A stretch of DNA of 13,670 nt from GCA-003244245 sp049673305 (GCA_049673305.1 JBATXM010000279.1:1-13670); one strand, 5' to 3'; shown: positions 1 to 6,378, numbered from the stretch's first letter. A program made the numbers and translations. Notes: generated from the letters alone by a model not told the origin.

Positions 1-112
1 GCCGTGGAACCCGGCGCCCACCCGAGCACCCTCGGGCGCCCCGCCACGCGCACCACCACCTTCCCACCACCAATGATCCACAACTCAGACGATCATGAGA
101 CTGTAGACCAGT

Positions 113-313
113 GTGAATGATCTAGGCCGAGGCCAGCCTGATCTCGGTGAGGAGCTGGCGGACGTGGCGCTCTACCTGTTCGCACTGGCCGAGATGAACA
201 ACGTAGATCTTGACAGTGAGATCGAGCGGAAGATCGTTAAGAACGCCGCCCGCCAGTACAGCAGGGACAGCAATGGCGTGCCGTTTCGGGTGTCTGAATC
301 ACCCATCGAATAG
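113..313 (+). pseudogene. MazG-like nucleotide pyrophosphohydrolase, 5'-truncated fragment
   Basis: The 66 residues resemble the C-terminal half of small MazG-like NTP pyrophosphohydrolases. These enzymes hydrolyse (d)NTPs to monophosphates using Mg2+ held by EExxD-type helices. Seen here: an EELADVALYLFALAEM helix with the acidic metal-binding pattern, followed by a basic stretch (IERKIVKNAARQY) typical of the family's end. The family is normally about 100-120 residues with an earlier Glu-rich helix. That part is missing, because an in-frame TAG at 104-106 closes the frame and bases 1-103 do not read as a MazG N-terminus. A GTG at 113 opens the frame without a clear ribosome binding site. 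I infer a dead remnant. A short active variant is possible but unlikely. Confidence 0.6.
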
Positions 314-376
314 TCACTGTATCACTGGCGCGATTGCCCTTGATGTCCTAGATATGTACTCCCAGCGGAGCGAGAA

Positions 377-622
377 ATGCCCAGTCTGAGCTTGCTGACC
401 CTCAGCATCGCCAACCCCTCGGTGGAACGCGCCCATCGTCAGCTGGCCTGGCTCGGCGCCCGCATTGCCACCCTGGCCCAATGGCACTCGGTTAAGGAAC
501 TGACCTGGGAAAACAGAGTTGTTGGCGGCGTCGGAACAGCGTGCAACCGCACATGCCGGGCACCCTCACGGGGTACCGCTCAGGTACCCCGTGAGGGTGT
601 TTCTCCACCGGATGATTCATGA
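377..622 (+). pseudogene. EEP-family phosphatase/nuclease, N-terminal fragment running into a repeat element
   Basis: The ATG at 377 has a GGAG motif upstream. The first ~35 residues (LTLSIANPSVERA, then HRQLAWL) look like the start of an actinobacterial endonuclease/exonuclease/phosphatase protein. In that family the first strand carries a metal-binding Asn in an LNIANP-like context, and here that position is Ser. Similarity stops near base 480. From 512 the frame simply reads through the repeat element to a stop at 620-622. The matching C-terminal half of the same family lies downstream at about 830-1133 in the same orientation. I infer one original gene of roughly 260-280 codons whose middle (about 130 codons) was lost and replaced by the repeat. 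The fragment should not be functional. Confidence 0.55.
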
Positions 623-682
623 TCGTTGTTTGGGAAGATTCCGCCGCACTCAGTGCGGCTGAATCTTCCCAAACAACGATCA
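512..682 (+). repeat. Structured direct repeat, copy 1 (inside broken EEP gene)
   Basis: Bases from 512 match bases from 13518 near the window end, in the same orientation. The first ~33 bases (AACAGAGTTGTTGGCGGCGT onward) are identical. The following ~60 bases are diverged, and the segment GATGATTC followed by TGATCGTTGTTTGGGAAGAT is nearly identical again. Copy 1 holds two hairpins: 561-599 (17-bp stem, 5-nt loop, then TTT) and 620-682 (about 30 bp with one mismatch and a one-base tip). An AAGGAG sequence follows immediately at 684-689. The element sits where the EEP gene loses similarity, so I infer that it is associated with the lesion. Its right boundary is uncertain. It could be a miniature mobile element or a repeated RNA leader. 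Confidence 0.75.
561..602 (+). terminator. Perfect 17-bp hairpin followed by TTT
   Basis: The left arm 561-577 (CACCCTCACGGGGTACC) pairs perfectly with 583-599 around the loop GCTCA, and a short T run follows at 600-602. It has the form of an intrinsic terminator reading rightwards. It lies in repeat copy 1, and the corresponding stretch of copy 2 does not form a perfect hairpin. Confidence 0.55.
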
Positions 683-761
683 CAAGGAGAGTGTGGTGTC
701 GTCGGCCCGCCACAGTCGCCTGTGATCGACTGAGCGCGGCGGCACCCGCAGCGTCAAGCAG

Positions 762-1133
762 GTGGCCATCACCACCTACTCACTAGGTTCCCCGCCCCTC
801 ACTTCATGGCATTGCGCCCTGCCCGCCCATGGTCACGCGGCGAGACGCGCATTGCTCGACAGCCACGGGCTTGTCGACGCTTTCCGTACGTTGCACCCCG
901 ATTCACGGGAGTACAGCTGGATTGGCCGTACCGGCGACGGATACCGCTACGACCACGCCTTCTGCTCCGCAGGCCTCGCTCCCACGCTCGTGGCCTGTGA
1001 CTACGTGCACGAACCTCGCACCAGCCGGTTGAGCGATCATTCCGGGCTCACGGTGCGCCTTGCGCTCGAGGCACCCGAGGCGCTGCTAACGTCCAACCCC
1101 GCCAGCGCGACGACCCCGCCCATGTTGTTCTAG
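762..1133 (+). pseudogene. EEP-family phosphatase/nuclease, C-terminal fragment
   Basis: From about residue 25 this 123-codon frame reads as the last third of an endonuclease/exonuclease/phosphatase domain. It shows GLVDAFRTLHPD, then a YSWIG strand, then GYRYDHAF (the RxDHxF region), and finally RLSDHSGL. The last holds the Asp-His pair at which the catalytic His sits in EEP enzymes. The first ~20 residues do not look like family sequence and there is no convincing ribosome binding site at 762. With the N-terminal fragment at 377 it makes a split gene whose middle strands, including the metal-binding Glu and the substrate Asn/Asp, are absent. The Nudix gene starts 67 bases downstream. I infer a pseudogene, although a truncated polypeptide may still be made. 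Confidence 0.6.
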
Positions 1134-1200
1134 AACCACCCCGGGCAGGTGCGACGCTGGCAGCCGATGACCAGCAGCCATCGACGCACCAAGGGACCAG

Positions 1201-1689
1201 ATGCTCACGCCCACCCCCGCGCCGCGCCTCGGCGCCCGAGTGCTCCTTCTCGATCAGGCCAACCGCGTCCTGCTCATTCACGCGCGCGACCCCGATGATC
1301 CCGGCCACCACTGGTGGGAACTCCCGGGCGGAGGTTGCGACCCGGGCGAGCAGCTCACGGACACCGCGATCCGCGAGGTCGCCGAGGAAACCGGCATCGT
1401 GCTGGAGACACTCGGCCCCTGCGTGTGGGTTCGCGAGACCCGATTCCGTTACCGCAACTAGGCCCACCACCGCCGCGAACACGTCTTCCTCGCCCGCCCC
1501 ACCGACACCACACCGAGCACGCACACCACACCCACCACCAACGAACGAGCGGGCCTGCTTGGCCAACAGTGGTGGAGCCACGCTGCTCTGCTCGACTGCC
1601 GCGACAAGCTCCTGCCACCGGCGCTGCCCGCGCTGCTGGGCGACATCCTGGCTGGTCAGTTCACCCCGGCCGCCACCCTCTACCAGTAA
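1201..1689 (+). pseudogene. Nudix hydrolase interrupted by one in-frame TAG
   Basis: The ATG at 1201 is preceded by an AAGGGA ribosome binding site. Residues 44-66 form a complete Nudix box, GX5EX7REUXEEXGU, with Gly44, Glu50, Arg58, Glu59, Glu62 and Glu63. This is the Mg2+ and pyrophosphate site of enzymes that cleave nucleoside diphosphate derivatives. The frame ends at residue 86 with TAG at 1459-1461. The same frame then continues for 75 more codons (AHHRREHVFLARP ... LLGQQWWSHAALLDC) to TAA at 1687, and that continuation reads as the normal C-terminal half of a ~160-residue Nudix protein. The TAG therefore looks like a single point change, most simply CAG (Gln) to TAG. The catalytic box precedes the stop, but the fold would be incomplete. 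Confidence 0.8.
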
Positions 1690-1708
1690 AGCGCCTCCCC
1701 GTGGTAGA

Positions 1709-1951
1709 TCAGGGGGTGACGGTGCGCAGGAAGGCTTGCCAGGCGGGGGTGGGGACGGCCAGCGCGGGGCCCTCGGGGTCCTTGGAGTCGCGGACCAGCG
1801 TGTCCTCCGGCGCGGGCGCGACCTGCACGCAGCCCCCGTTGGCGGCGCTGTAGCTGCTGGTGCGCCAGCCGACCTCGACGCAGCCGCCGTTGGAGCAACT
1901 GTAGCTGCTCTTCTGCCAGACAATCCCGTCCGACTCAGGGGAGGTGATCAT
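1709..1951 (-). CDS. DUF397 protein with duplicated N-terminal motif
   Basis: This 80-residue protein belongs to DUF397, small partners of Scr1-type XRE regulators in actinomycetes. In the systems studied, the DUF397 partner counteracts the regulator. The ATG at 1951 has AGAGGA five bases upstream and overlaps the 3' end of the XRE gene by 17 bases, so translational coupling is likely. The family signature W-x-K/T-SSYS-x-x-NGGCV occurs twice in a row, at residues 12-25 and 29-42, a 17-residue period. Then comes the usual VRDSKDPEGPALAV segment and a terminal WQAFL. Most members have one copy and about 60-65 residues, so this one carries an internal tandem duplication. The identification is firm from sequence; the antagonist role is known from the family only. 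Confidence 0.88.
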   Translation of the reverse strand: MITSPESDGIVWQKSSYSCSNGGCVEVGWRTSSYSAANGGCVQVAPAPEDTLVRDSKDPEGPALAVPTPAWQAFLRTVTP

Positions 1952-2810
1952 AGTCCTCTCGATCCGCGTAAAGATCGGTTGCCAGGGTGGCAATCAGCTC
2001 CGCTGATTCTCCCTCGCTCAGTGCGGTCTGCGCCAGTAATCCCAGGATGCGCCGGTAGGCGGCAATCTCCTCGGGCTTCTCCAGGAACAGGCAGGCGGTC
2101 TGGCTCTCCAGGTAGGCCACTGGCCGGAACTCGGCGAACTCCAGGAACGTGAACGACCCGGCCGCCGCGGCGTACCCGCCGAGCGCGGCCGGTACCACCC
2201 GCAGGGTGAGATAAGGGCGCGTCGCCTTGCGCAGCAGGTGTTCCAGCTGCTCAAACATCACCGCCGGCCCACCCACCGGCAGGCGCAGCGCGAACTCGTG
2301 GATGTAGAAGGTGAACCGGGCCGGGCGCTCCCGGCCGAACAGGCTTTGCCGGCCCAGCCGGGCGGCCACCCGATCTTCGGTCTCCTCCGCCGGAGTCGTG
2401 TCCATTTCCCGGATCAGCGCGCGGGCGTAGTCGGTGGTCTGCAACAGGCCGGGCACGAGCGCCGCCTGGAAGTCGTCGATCGTCACCGCCTTGTTCTCGT
2501 GGTCGATCAGGGTGCGCAACTGCTGGGGCAGCCGGGTGCCGTGCTGCTGCAGCCAGCCCAGGGTGTTCTGCTCCCGGCAGATCCCCAGCAGCCGGTCCCG
2601 CTCGGCGCCGGTCACCTGGACCACCGCGAGGAACGCCGAGACGTCCACCTCGGTGCCGCCGCGCTTGCCGGACAGCAGCCGCGACACCCGGCTCTGGGAC
2701 CAGCGGAGCTTCTGCGCCACGCCCACCTGGTCCAGCCCGGCCGCCTTCATCGCCTGGCGCAACCCGTCGCCCAGCTCCCGGCTGCGTATCGTCGGTTCCC
2801 GATCGTGCAT
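1935..2810 (-). CDS. XRE-family regulator with DUF5753 domain (Scr1 type)
   Basis: This is a 291-residue DNA-binding regulator. Residues ~12-66 form an XRE helix-turn-helix (LGDGLRQAMKAAGL, then VAQKLRWSQSRVSRLLSGKR). Residues ~95-280 are a DUF5753 domain, recognised by LVPGLLQTTDYARALI at 118-133. This layout is typical of the Scr1-type regulators found in many copies in actinomycetes. I chose the ATG at 2810 because it is preceded by GGGAGGTCACC. The longer frame from 2861 adds 17 residues unlike the family. The DUF397 partner overlaps its end, and a small Cys-cluster gene starts divergently at 2961, leaving a 150-bp shared promoter region. I cannot name the target genes; the divergent gene is the nearest candidate. 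Confidence 0.92.
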   Translation of the reverse strand: MHDREPTIRSRELGDGLRQAMKAAGLDQVGVAQKLRWSQSRVSRLLSGKRGGTEVDVSAFLAVVQVTGAERDRLLGICREQNTLGWLQQHGTRLPQQLRTLIDHENKAVTIDDFQAALVPGLLQTTDYARALIREMDTTPAEETEDRVAARLGRQSLFGRERPARFTFYIHEFALRLPVGGPAVMFEQLEHLLRKATRPYLTLRVVPAALGGYAAAAGSFTFLEFAEFRPVAYLESQTACLFLEKPEEIAAYRRILGLLAQTALSEGESAELIATLATDLYADREDYDHLP

Positions 2811-2960
2811 GGTGACCTCCCGGGCGCACCTTACGACCTGTCCGGTGTGGAAAGCCAGCAACTTGTCCGAGTGTCTCTTGTATGTCCCTGGGCCATTCGG
2901 GTTACCTGACCGGCGGCGGGGCAGCGGGCCGCGCCGTACCCGAACCCAGGGAGGTATCCG
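2811..2960. promoter_or_regulatory. Shared divergent promoter region of XRE regulator and Cys-cluster gene
   Basis: These 150 bases separate two divergent starts. Good ribosome binding sites flank it: GGGAGGT for the minus-strand gene and AGGGAGGT for the plus-strand gene. A slightly AT-richer patch lies at about 2855-2900 (ACTTGTCCGAGTGTCTCTTG, with TTGT repeated at a 15-base interval). It may hold the promoters or the regulator's operator, but no consensus is clear. Confidence 0.4.
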
Positions 2961-3287
2961 ATGGGCACGCTCTCACCAGCGGTCGCCAACGCCTTCGGCC
3001 TGCTGAGGATGGACCTCTATCACCATCTGGATGAGGCGGAGTTCCTGGCGCTCAAATACGATGAGTGGACCGACGATGATGTGGACGCCGCGCGGGCGCT
3101 GATTCCCGACCTGGTGATCGTCATCCGCGGGTTGCTGATCGACCACAAGGTGCGGCCAGACGACGGCAACTGCGGGACCTGCGCGTCGGTGTGGCCGTGC
3201 CCGGTGGTGGAACTGATCCACGGCCTCGTGAAGGATCCGGAACGCCAGTACGTCGCGCTCGCCCGCCGGGCGCACGATACAGAGTGA
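2961..3287 (+). CDS. Small protein with CxxCx5C cluster, divergent from XRE regulator
   Basis: The 108 residues start at an ATG with a strong AGGGAGGT ribosome binding site. The protein is soluble and acidic in its first half (LDEAEFLALKYDEWTDDDVDAA, in two runs), followed by a hydrophobic helix (LIPDLVIVIRGLLI, ~47-60). A cysteine cluster follows: Cys71, Cys74 and Cys80 (NCGTC then WPCP). The end is basic (VKDPERQYVALARRA). Small proteins of this layout are common beside Scr1/DUF397 pairs in actinomycetes. I know no established function. The spaced cysteines could bind zinc or form disulfides. Position and orientation make it a plausible target of the adjacent regulator. A convergent gene ends 45 bases downstream. 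Confidence 0.8.
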   Translation: MGTLSPAVANAFGLLRMDLYHHLDEAEFLALKYDEWTDDDVDAARALIPDLVIVIRGLLIDHKVRPDDGNCGTCASVWPCPVVELIHGLVKDPERQYVALARRAHDTE

Positions 3288-3332
3288 CTACTGTTGACCG
3301 CTGCCCGTGGGCGGCCCGGCGACGCCGGTATT

Positions 3333-3893
3333 TCAGTGATCACCCTCTGGTTCTGCAATTTTGGTCAGCAGCGCGGTGATCTCAGCCATACCAATGGCCT
3401 GTTTAGCGAAACCCTCGCGCATCTCAGCGAAATCCCCGCGCATCTCAGCGAAATCCCCGCGCATCTCAGCGAGATCCCCGCGCGTCTCAGCCCGTATCTC
3501 AGCGAAACCCTCGCGCATCTCAGCCCGTACCGCACCGACATCCTCGTGCATCTCGGCCCGTATCTCAGCGAAACCCTCGCGCATCTCAGCCCGTACCGCA
3601 CCAAAGCCCTCGCCCATCTCGGCCCGTATCTCAGCGAAGCCCTCGCGCATCTCCCGCGCCTGCTCCAGCTGGGTTTCCCGCAAGGCGTTGAGAACCTGGA
3701 TGTGGGCACGCAGCTCAGCACGGACCTCCGACACGTCATGGTCAGCACCGGCCGCCAGCACGCGGGCAGCGGCAGCATCTACCCGGGCGGCAGTGGCTTC
3801 CGAGCTGGTGAGGACGGTCTGCTCACGAAGCCGAGCAACCTCACGCTCAAGGACGGTCAGGCGAGCCTCGAAGTCATCGGCAGGATCGGACAT
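3333..3893 (-). CDS. Coiled-coil protein with hendecad then heptad repeats
   Basis: This 186-residue protein starts at the ATG at 3893 (MSDPADDFEARLTVLE), with an AGGA motif upstream. The longer frame from 3995 is not supported. Residues 8-80 are a predicted coiled coil rich in Ala, Glu, Arg and Leu, with no Cys. Residues 81-135 are five 11-residue units of the type EMREGFAEIRA, alternating EIRA and AVRA endings. Residues 136-163 are four 7-residue units of the type EMRGDFA. The tail is GMAEITALLTKIAEPEGDH. Similar proteins of unknown function, often in several copies per genome, occur in actinomycetes. I infer an oligomeric rod or scaffold. There is no signal peptide or membrane segment. Confidence 0.8.
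   Translation of the reverse strand: MSDPADDFEARLTVLEREVARLREQTVLTSSEATAARVDAAAARVLAAGADHDVSEVRAELRAHIQVLNALRETQLEQAREMREGFAEIRAEMGEGFGAVRAEMREGFAEIRAEMHEDVGAVRAEMREGFAEIRAETRGDLAEMRGDFAEMRGDFAEMREGFAKQAIGMAEITALLTKIAEPEGDH
3405..3653 (-). repeat. In-frame tandem repeats: 33-bp units then 21-bp units
   Basis: Bases 3489-3653 hold five 33-bp units encoding 11-residue repeats. Bases 3405-3488 hold four 21-bp units encoding 7-residue repeats. Neighbouring units are nearly identical at the DNA level (for example AGCGAAATCCCCGCGCATCT recurring at 3427-3465 on the plus strand), so slippage or unequal recombination is likely. Alternation of two 33-bp types gives a 66-bp higher period. Confidence 0.85.
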
Positions 3894-4033
3894 GGGGGCG
3901 ATCCTACTGTGGGATGACGTCAGGCCGGGACGGGAGCCATGACCTGCCATTGCCCCTCCTTCCCCGATGCGGGCAACCCAGCACGCGCCGCCCACAGAAA
4001 GATCAGCAGAGGTCCGACGCGGTGGGAGTCAGC

Positions 4034-4507
4034 TCACGCGCTCTCTTGAAGATCCCCTAATAACTCCGCCGAGGCCCTGGGATGCGGGACCACGGGTCCA
4101 CGGTCCTGACGTCCGGGGCTTGCCGCACCGGCGTCGGCGGTGTTGGCGCCGAGACGATCTGGGTCAGCTGGGATGACCTTTTTTCGTTCCTGGGCGCGCC
4201 GGTAACGCTCGACCAGCTCGTCATCGAGCGCTTTTTTTACTTGGGCTCGGTGGTAATCTTGAACCAGCTCGGCCCAGAACGTGGCGACCGTTCTCGCATC
4301 TCCCAAGTTATCGAGCTTCTCGGACCAGTCCACATAACGGCGCCCCTCGTGGTCGATAGCCTGATAGGGCAATGACTGACTATCGTCGAAGCCTTGGCGG
4401 ACGGGCCGGAAAATGATGTACACTCGCCAGCCTATGTCCGGCTGGAAATCGATCGAGAAGCCGTAGTTGGTGAGTCCGTCCTGCGTCCGGTAAACCATGA
4501 CAGTCAT
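4034..4507 (-). CDS. Conserved-looking protein of unknown function
   Basis: I do not recognise this 157-residue protein. The ATG at 4507 is chosen for its strong GAGGAGGG ribosome binding site; a longer frame from 4615 lacks one. Residues ~5-90 look folded and aromatic-rich: YRTQDGLTNYGFSIDF, GWRVYIIFRP, LPYQAIDHEGRRYVDW, then FWAELVQDYHRAQ. The rest is charged and probably disordered (ERYRRAQERKK, then a Pro/Ala/Gly-rich tail). It has no signal peptide or membrane span. It lies 141 bases upstream of the coiled-coil gene on the same strand and could be cotranscribed with it. Plus-strand frames through this gene are poorer in protein-like composition. Confidence 0.7.
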   Translation of the reverse strand: MTVMVYRTQDGLTNYGFSIDFQPDIGWRVYIIFRPVRQGFDDSQSLPYQAIDHEGRRYVDWSEKLDNLGDARTVATFWAELVQDYHRAQVKKALDDELVERYRRAQERKKVIPADPDRLGANTADAGAASPGRQDRGPVVPHPRASAELLGDLQESA

Positions 4508-5334
4508 GGTTCTCCCTCCTCTGCCAGGTCCCTTACCTGATGGATGATCCCGCTTGTTATTCATCATGCCAGAGCTCCGGGGTCCAGTCATACATCTCCG
4601 AGCCGATTTCCGCATCCCTCAGGTCAGGTAATCTCGCTCAATGAAATGAGGTAGATCGAGCGGTCTTTCTACATCTGTGGGATGACTGTATCTGTGGGAT
4701 GGCGGTGCCGACCGGCTGGCGCCGAACGGCACCGCCATCTGCCGTGATCGTGACTTGCCTCGGGCAGCGCTCGTGGGCACGGTGACCAACTCGTTGACCG
4801 CGATCGTCCAGCCGTTCCTGCTGGCGGGCCGCTGACGATGACCGCAGTGCGCCTCGGCTGAGAAGGCTGCGCTGGATGAGCGCTCAGCACCCGGGCTCTG
4901 AGGCGGGTCCGGGTGACCGGGGGACCGCCCGTGGCGGACGACACTGAGTGCGAGCTCAACGTAGCTCGCGGTCTACGACGGAAAGGCCGGATTCGCTGAT
5001 AGACTTGCATAACTATTGTACCGACGGCCCGAACAAGAGGCATCACAAGGCGATACCGGCGACGCGTGGATTACCTCGGTGCCCGATCGGGTTTCGCCAA
5101 CCTGCTGGCGAGCACGCACGGCGGGCAGGTTGTGCTCGATTTCCCTGTCACTGGCGCCGACGTGATAACCCTTGATGAGGACGACGCCACGGCATCTCAG
5201 CGGGATCACTGGGGTGGTCTGAGGGTAGCGACCACGATGGTGAGCCGGGCCGCCGCCCGACACACCACACGGTCCGAGAGCGGATCGGAGCTCCATAGGT
5301 GCGCGAAGAGGGACCGATCCGCCAGGTTCTGCGG
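4508..5334. other. Gene-poor region with possible decayed fragments
   Basis: No convincing gene spans these 827 bases. Present are a direct repeat of ATCTGTGGGATG at 4673-4684 and 4690-4701, a 12-bp hairpin at 4699-4738, and a short plus-strand tail at 4773-4835 (VGTVTNSLTAIVQPFLLAGR then stop). The tail looks like the end of a lost protein. There is also a GCGAGCT/AGCTCGC inverted repeat at 4950-4969. From 5066 a plus-strand frame opens with DYLGARSGFANLL and VVLDF. It faintly resembles a STAS-like DUF4325 start but degrades after 40 residues. An AT-rich patch at 4995-5020 might hold a promoter. Confidence 0.4.
4699..4738. repeat. 12-bp inverted repeat
   Basis: ATGGCGGTGCCG at 4699-4710 pairs exactly with 4727-4738 across a 16-base loop. 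There is no T run on either side, so termination is possible but unsupported. It starts inside the second copy of the ATCTGTGGGATG direct repeat. Confidence 0.5.
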
Positions 5335-5454
5335 TCACATGTTGCGGATACGCAGGTAGCGACGGATATCCGGGAACGAAATCGCCCCAAGAACGATCAC
5401 AGCAAGAATGATGATCGCTACCAGAATTACTGCAATGTAGCCAACGACGTCCAT
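5335..5454 (-). CDS. 39-residue single-pass membrane protein (DUF6893-like)
   Basis: The ATG at 5454 has GAGGA eight bases upstream. The product is a hydrophobic helix (residues ~4-24: VGYIAVILVAIIILAVIVLG) followed by a short conserved-looking basic tail, FPDIRRYLRIRNM. Actinobacteria carry many tiny proteins with this layout, one membrane helix followed by LPDIxRYLRIRxM. I recall these being annotated as DUF6893, but the number is from memory. By the positive-inside rule the basic tail should face the cytoplasm. The function is unknown. The gene stands alone, with an operator-like inverted repeat about 29 bases upstream of its start. It is easily missed because of its length. Confidence 0.78.
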   Translation of the reverse strand: MDVVGYIAVILVAIIILAVIVLGAISFPDIRRYLRIRNM

Positions 5455-6071
5455 GGTATCCTCATCTGTTTTCAGTGGTTGCGCACCCCGACAGTGTCAG
5501 GGTGCCTACCCGCGATGGGCGGTTAGGGTAGGGTTGGTGGGGCAAGCTAGGCTTAGCCGATGGTGTGAACACCTCGGTTGGCCTCAGTCGGTCCGCAAGA
5601 AATCCCACCACAGCCGCAGCCCTCCCCCGGTCCTGACACGCGCTGTCACCCACGAGAAAATCCCCGGTGGCTATCGTGGTCCGCGCTGGTGGCCAACTAC
5701 TCAGCTGCCGGGGTCTAGGGCAACATCGCTACTGTAACCCGTGCGCACCCGAAATACTGGTTCGCGCGGAGACCGCTTTCGGGTTGTGTTTGCTCCCCGA
5801 GTGGGTTCCCCGCCCTGGTCAGTCCGCGTGGCACGGCTAGCGCCTCGCCATGGCCTCTCCCGCCACCTCGCTCGCGGCCTCCCAGGGGCATGCGAGGGGG
5901 CGGAGCTCCCTATGAGAACTTCTGTGTGAATCTGAACGCTGATCGGGCACATGCCCGTCACTCTGAGTCAGCTCGCGTCGCACTCAGCGCACCCCGAGAC
6001 GGCCGCACTTGAGCCCGCGTGATATTAAGCGCGGTGACCCAAAGCGGGTCGAACGACCACAAGGAGCAACC
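5455..6071. other. Intergenic region with operator-like dyads
   Basis: No gene is supported in these 617 bases; the frames present have shadow-like composition. Seen here: a dyad at 5483-5505, a GGTGTGAACACC hairpin near 5560, a G-rich stretch GGTTAGGGTAGGGTTGGTGG near 5522-5541, and a GGGCACATGCCC dyad near 5945. The right part must hold the promoter of the secreted-protein gene, but I cannot assign its -35 and -10 hexamers. Confidence 0.4.
5483..5505. promoter_or_regulatory. Operator-like inverted repeat upstream of small membrane protein gene
   Basis: GCACCC-c-GACA is mirrored by TGTC-a-GGGTGC around a single central base, giving ten paired positions and one mismatch per arm. Its spacing from the minus-strand ATG at 5454 suits a repressor or activator site. 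The cognate regulator is not known. Confidence 0.45.
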
Positions 6072-6332
6072 ATGAAGCACGGCGCGGTGCGTAGGCTGAT
6101 GAAGGTGGCGACCTTGTCGCTGCTAGCGCTCGGCATGACCTCAGGCGTGGCGAGCGCGGCGGTATGGTCCGCTAGCCCGGCGATGGCCCAGTCGGACGAT
6201 CAGAACGGGAATGCAGACGGCAACACTTCAGGCAATCAGGGCGGGGCTCAGAGTGGGGATCAGAACCCAGACCGGAGCGGTGGCCTGCTCGGCAACCTCG
6301 GCGGCCTCACCGGTGGCGGCAACCGCGCTTAG
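6072..6332 (+). CDS. Small secreted Asn/Gly/Gln-rich protein
   Basis: The ATG at 6072 follows AAGGAG with a five-base spacer. Of the 86 residues, 1-29 are a clear Sec signal peptide: a basic MKHGAVRRLMK, a hydrophobic VATLSLLALGM, and an ASA cleavage motif at 27-29. A second possible site is AMA at 37-39. The mature part of about 50 residues is low-complexity and polar (DDQNGNADGNTSGNQGG), then RSGGLLGNLGGLTGGGNRA. It has no Cys and no sorting signal. I infer a small exported, probably disordered surface or matrix protein. It is not a recognisable chaplin or rodlin. It is monocistronic: a strong terminator lies 46 bases after the stop. The upstream in-frame start at 6009 lacks a ribosome binding site. 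Confidence 0.78.
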   Translation: MKHGAVRRLMKVATLSLLALGMTSGVASAAVWSASPAMAQSDDQNGNADGNTSGNQGGAQSGDQNPDRSGGLLGNLGGLTGGGNRA

Positions 6333-6378
6333 GCCCACTGACGCGGCCTAGCAGAATCCTCCCGCTCAGTCGGGCCTG

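Noticed and set aside
691..789. Short GTG frame directly after the repeat's AAGGAG
   Set aside because: The spacing to the GTG is too short for confidence, the 32-residue product has no family features, and copy 2 cannot be compared because it leaves the window.
1048..1923. Large minus-strand frame over the Nudix gene
   Set aside because: It is a GC-driven shadow, rich in Arg and Ala, with no recognisable motif, opposite a clear Nudix sequence.
3405..3653. Regularly spaced repeats considered as a CRISPR array
   Set aside because: The repeats are contiguous, in frame and lack unique spacers. They encode protein repeats.
3294..3942. Repetitive plus-strand frames with Leu-Ser-Glu or Ile-Ser-Ala-Lys repeats
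   Set aside because: They are antisense readings of the coiled-coil repeat gene, which has the better start, composition and family resemblance.
5066..5359. Plus-strand frame starting DYLGARSGFANLL, possibly a STAS-like protein
   Set aside because: Only ~40 residues look protein-like, there is no ribosome binding site, and the end overlaps the better supported 39-residue minus-strand gene. Kept only as a note in the intergenic entry.
5520..5560. Possible DtxR/IdeR iron box (AAGCTAGGCTTAGCC) near a G-rich stretch
   Set aside because: The dyad matches the iron-box consensus only in part, and it is not placed at a clear promoter of an iron gene.
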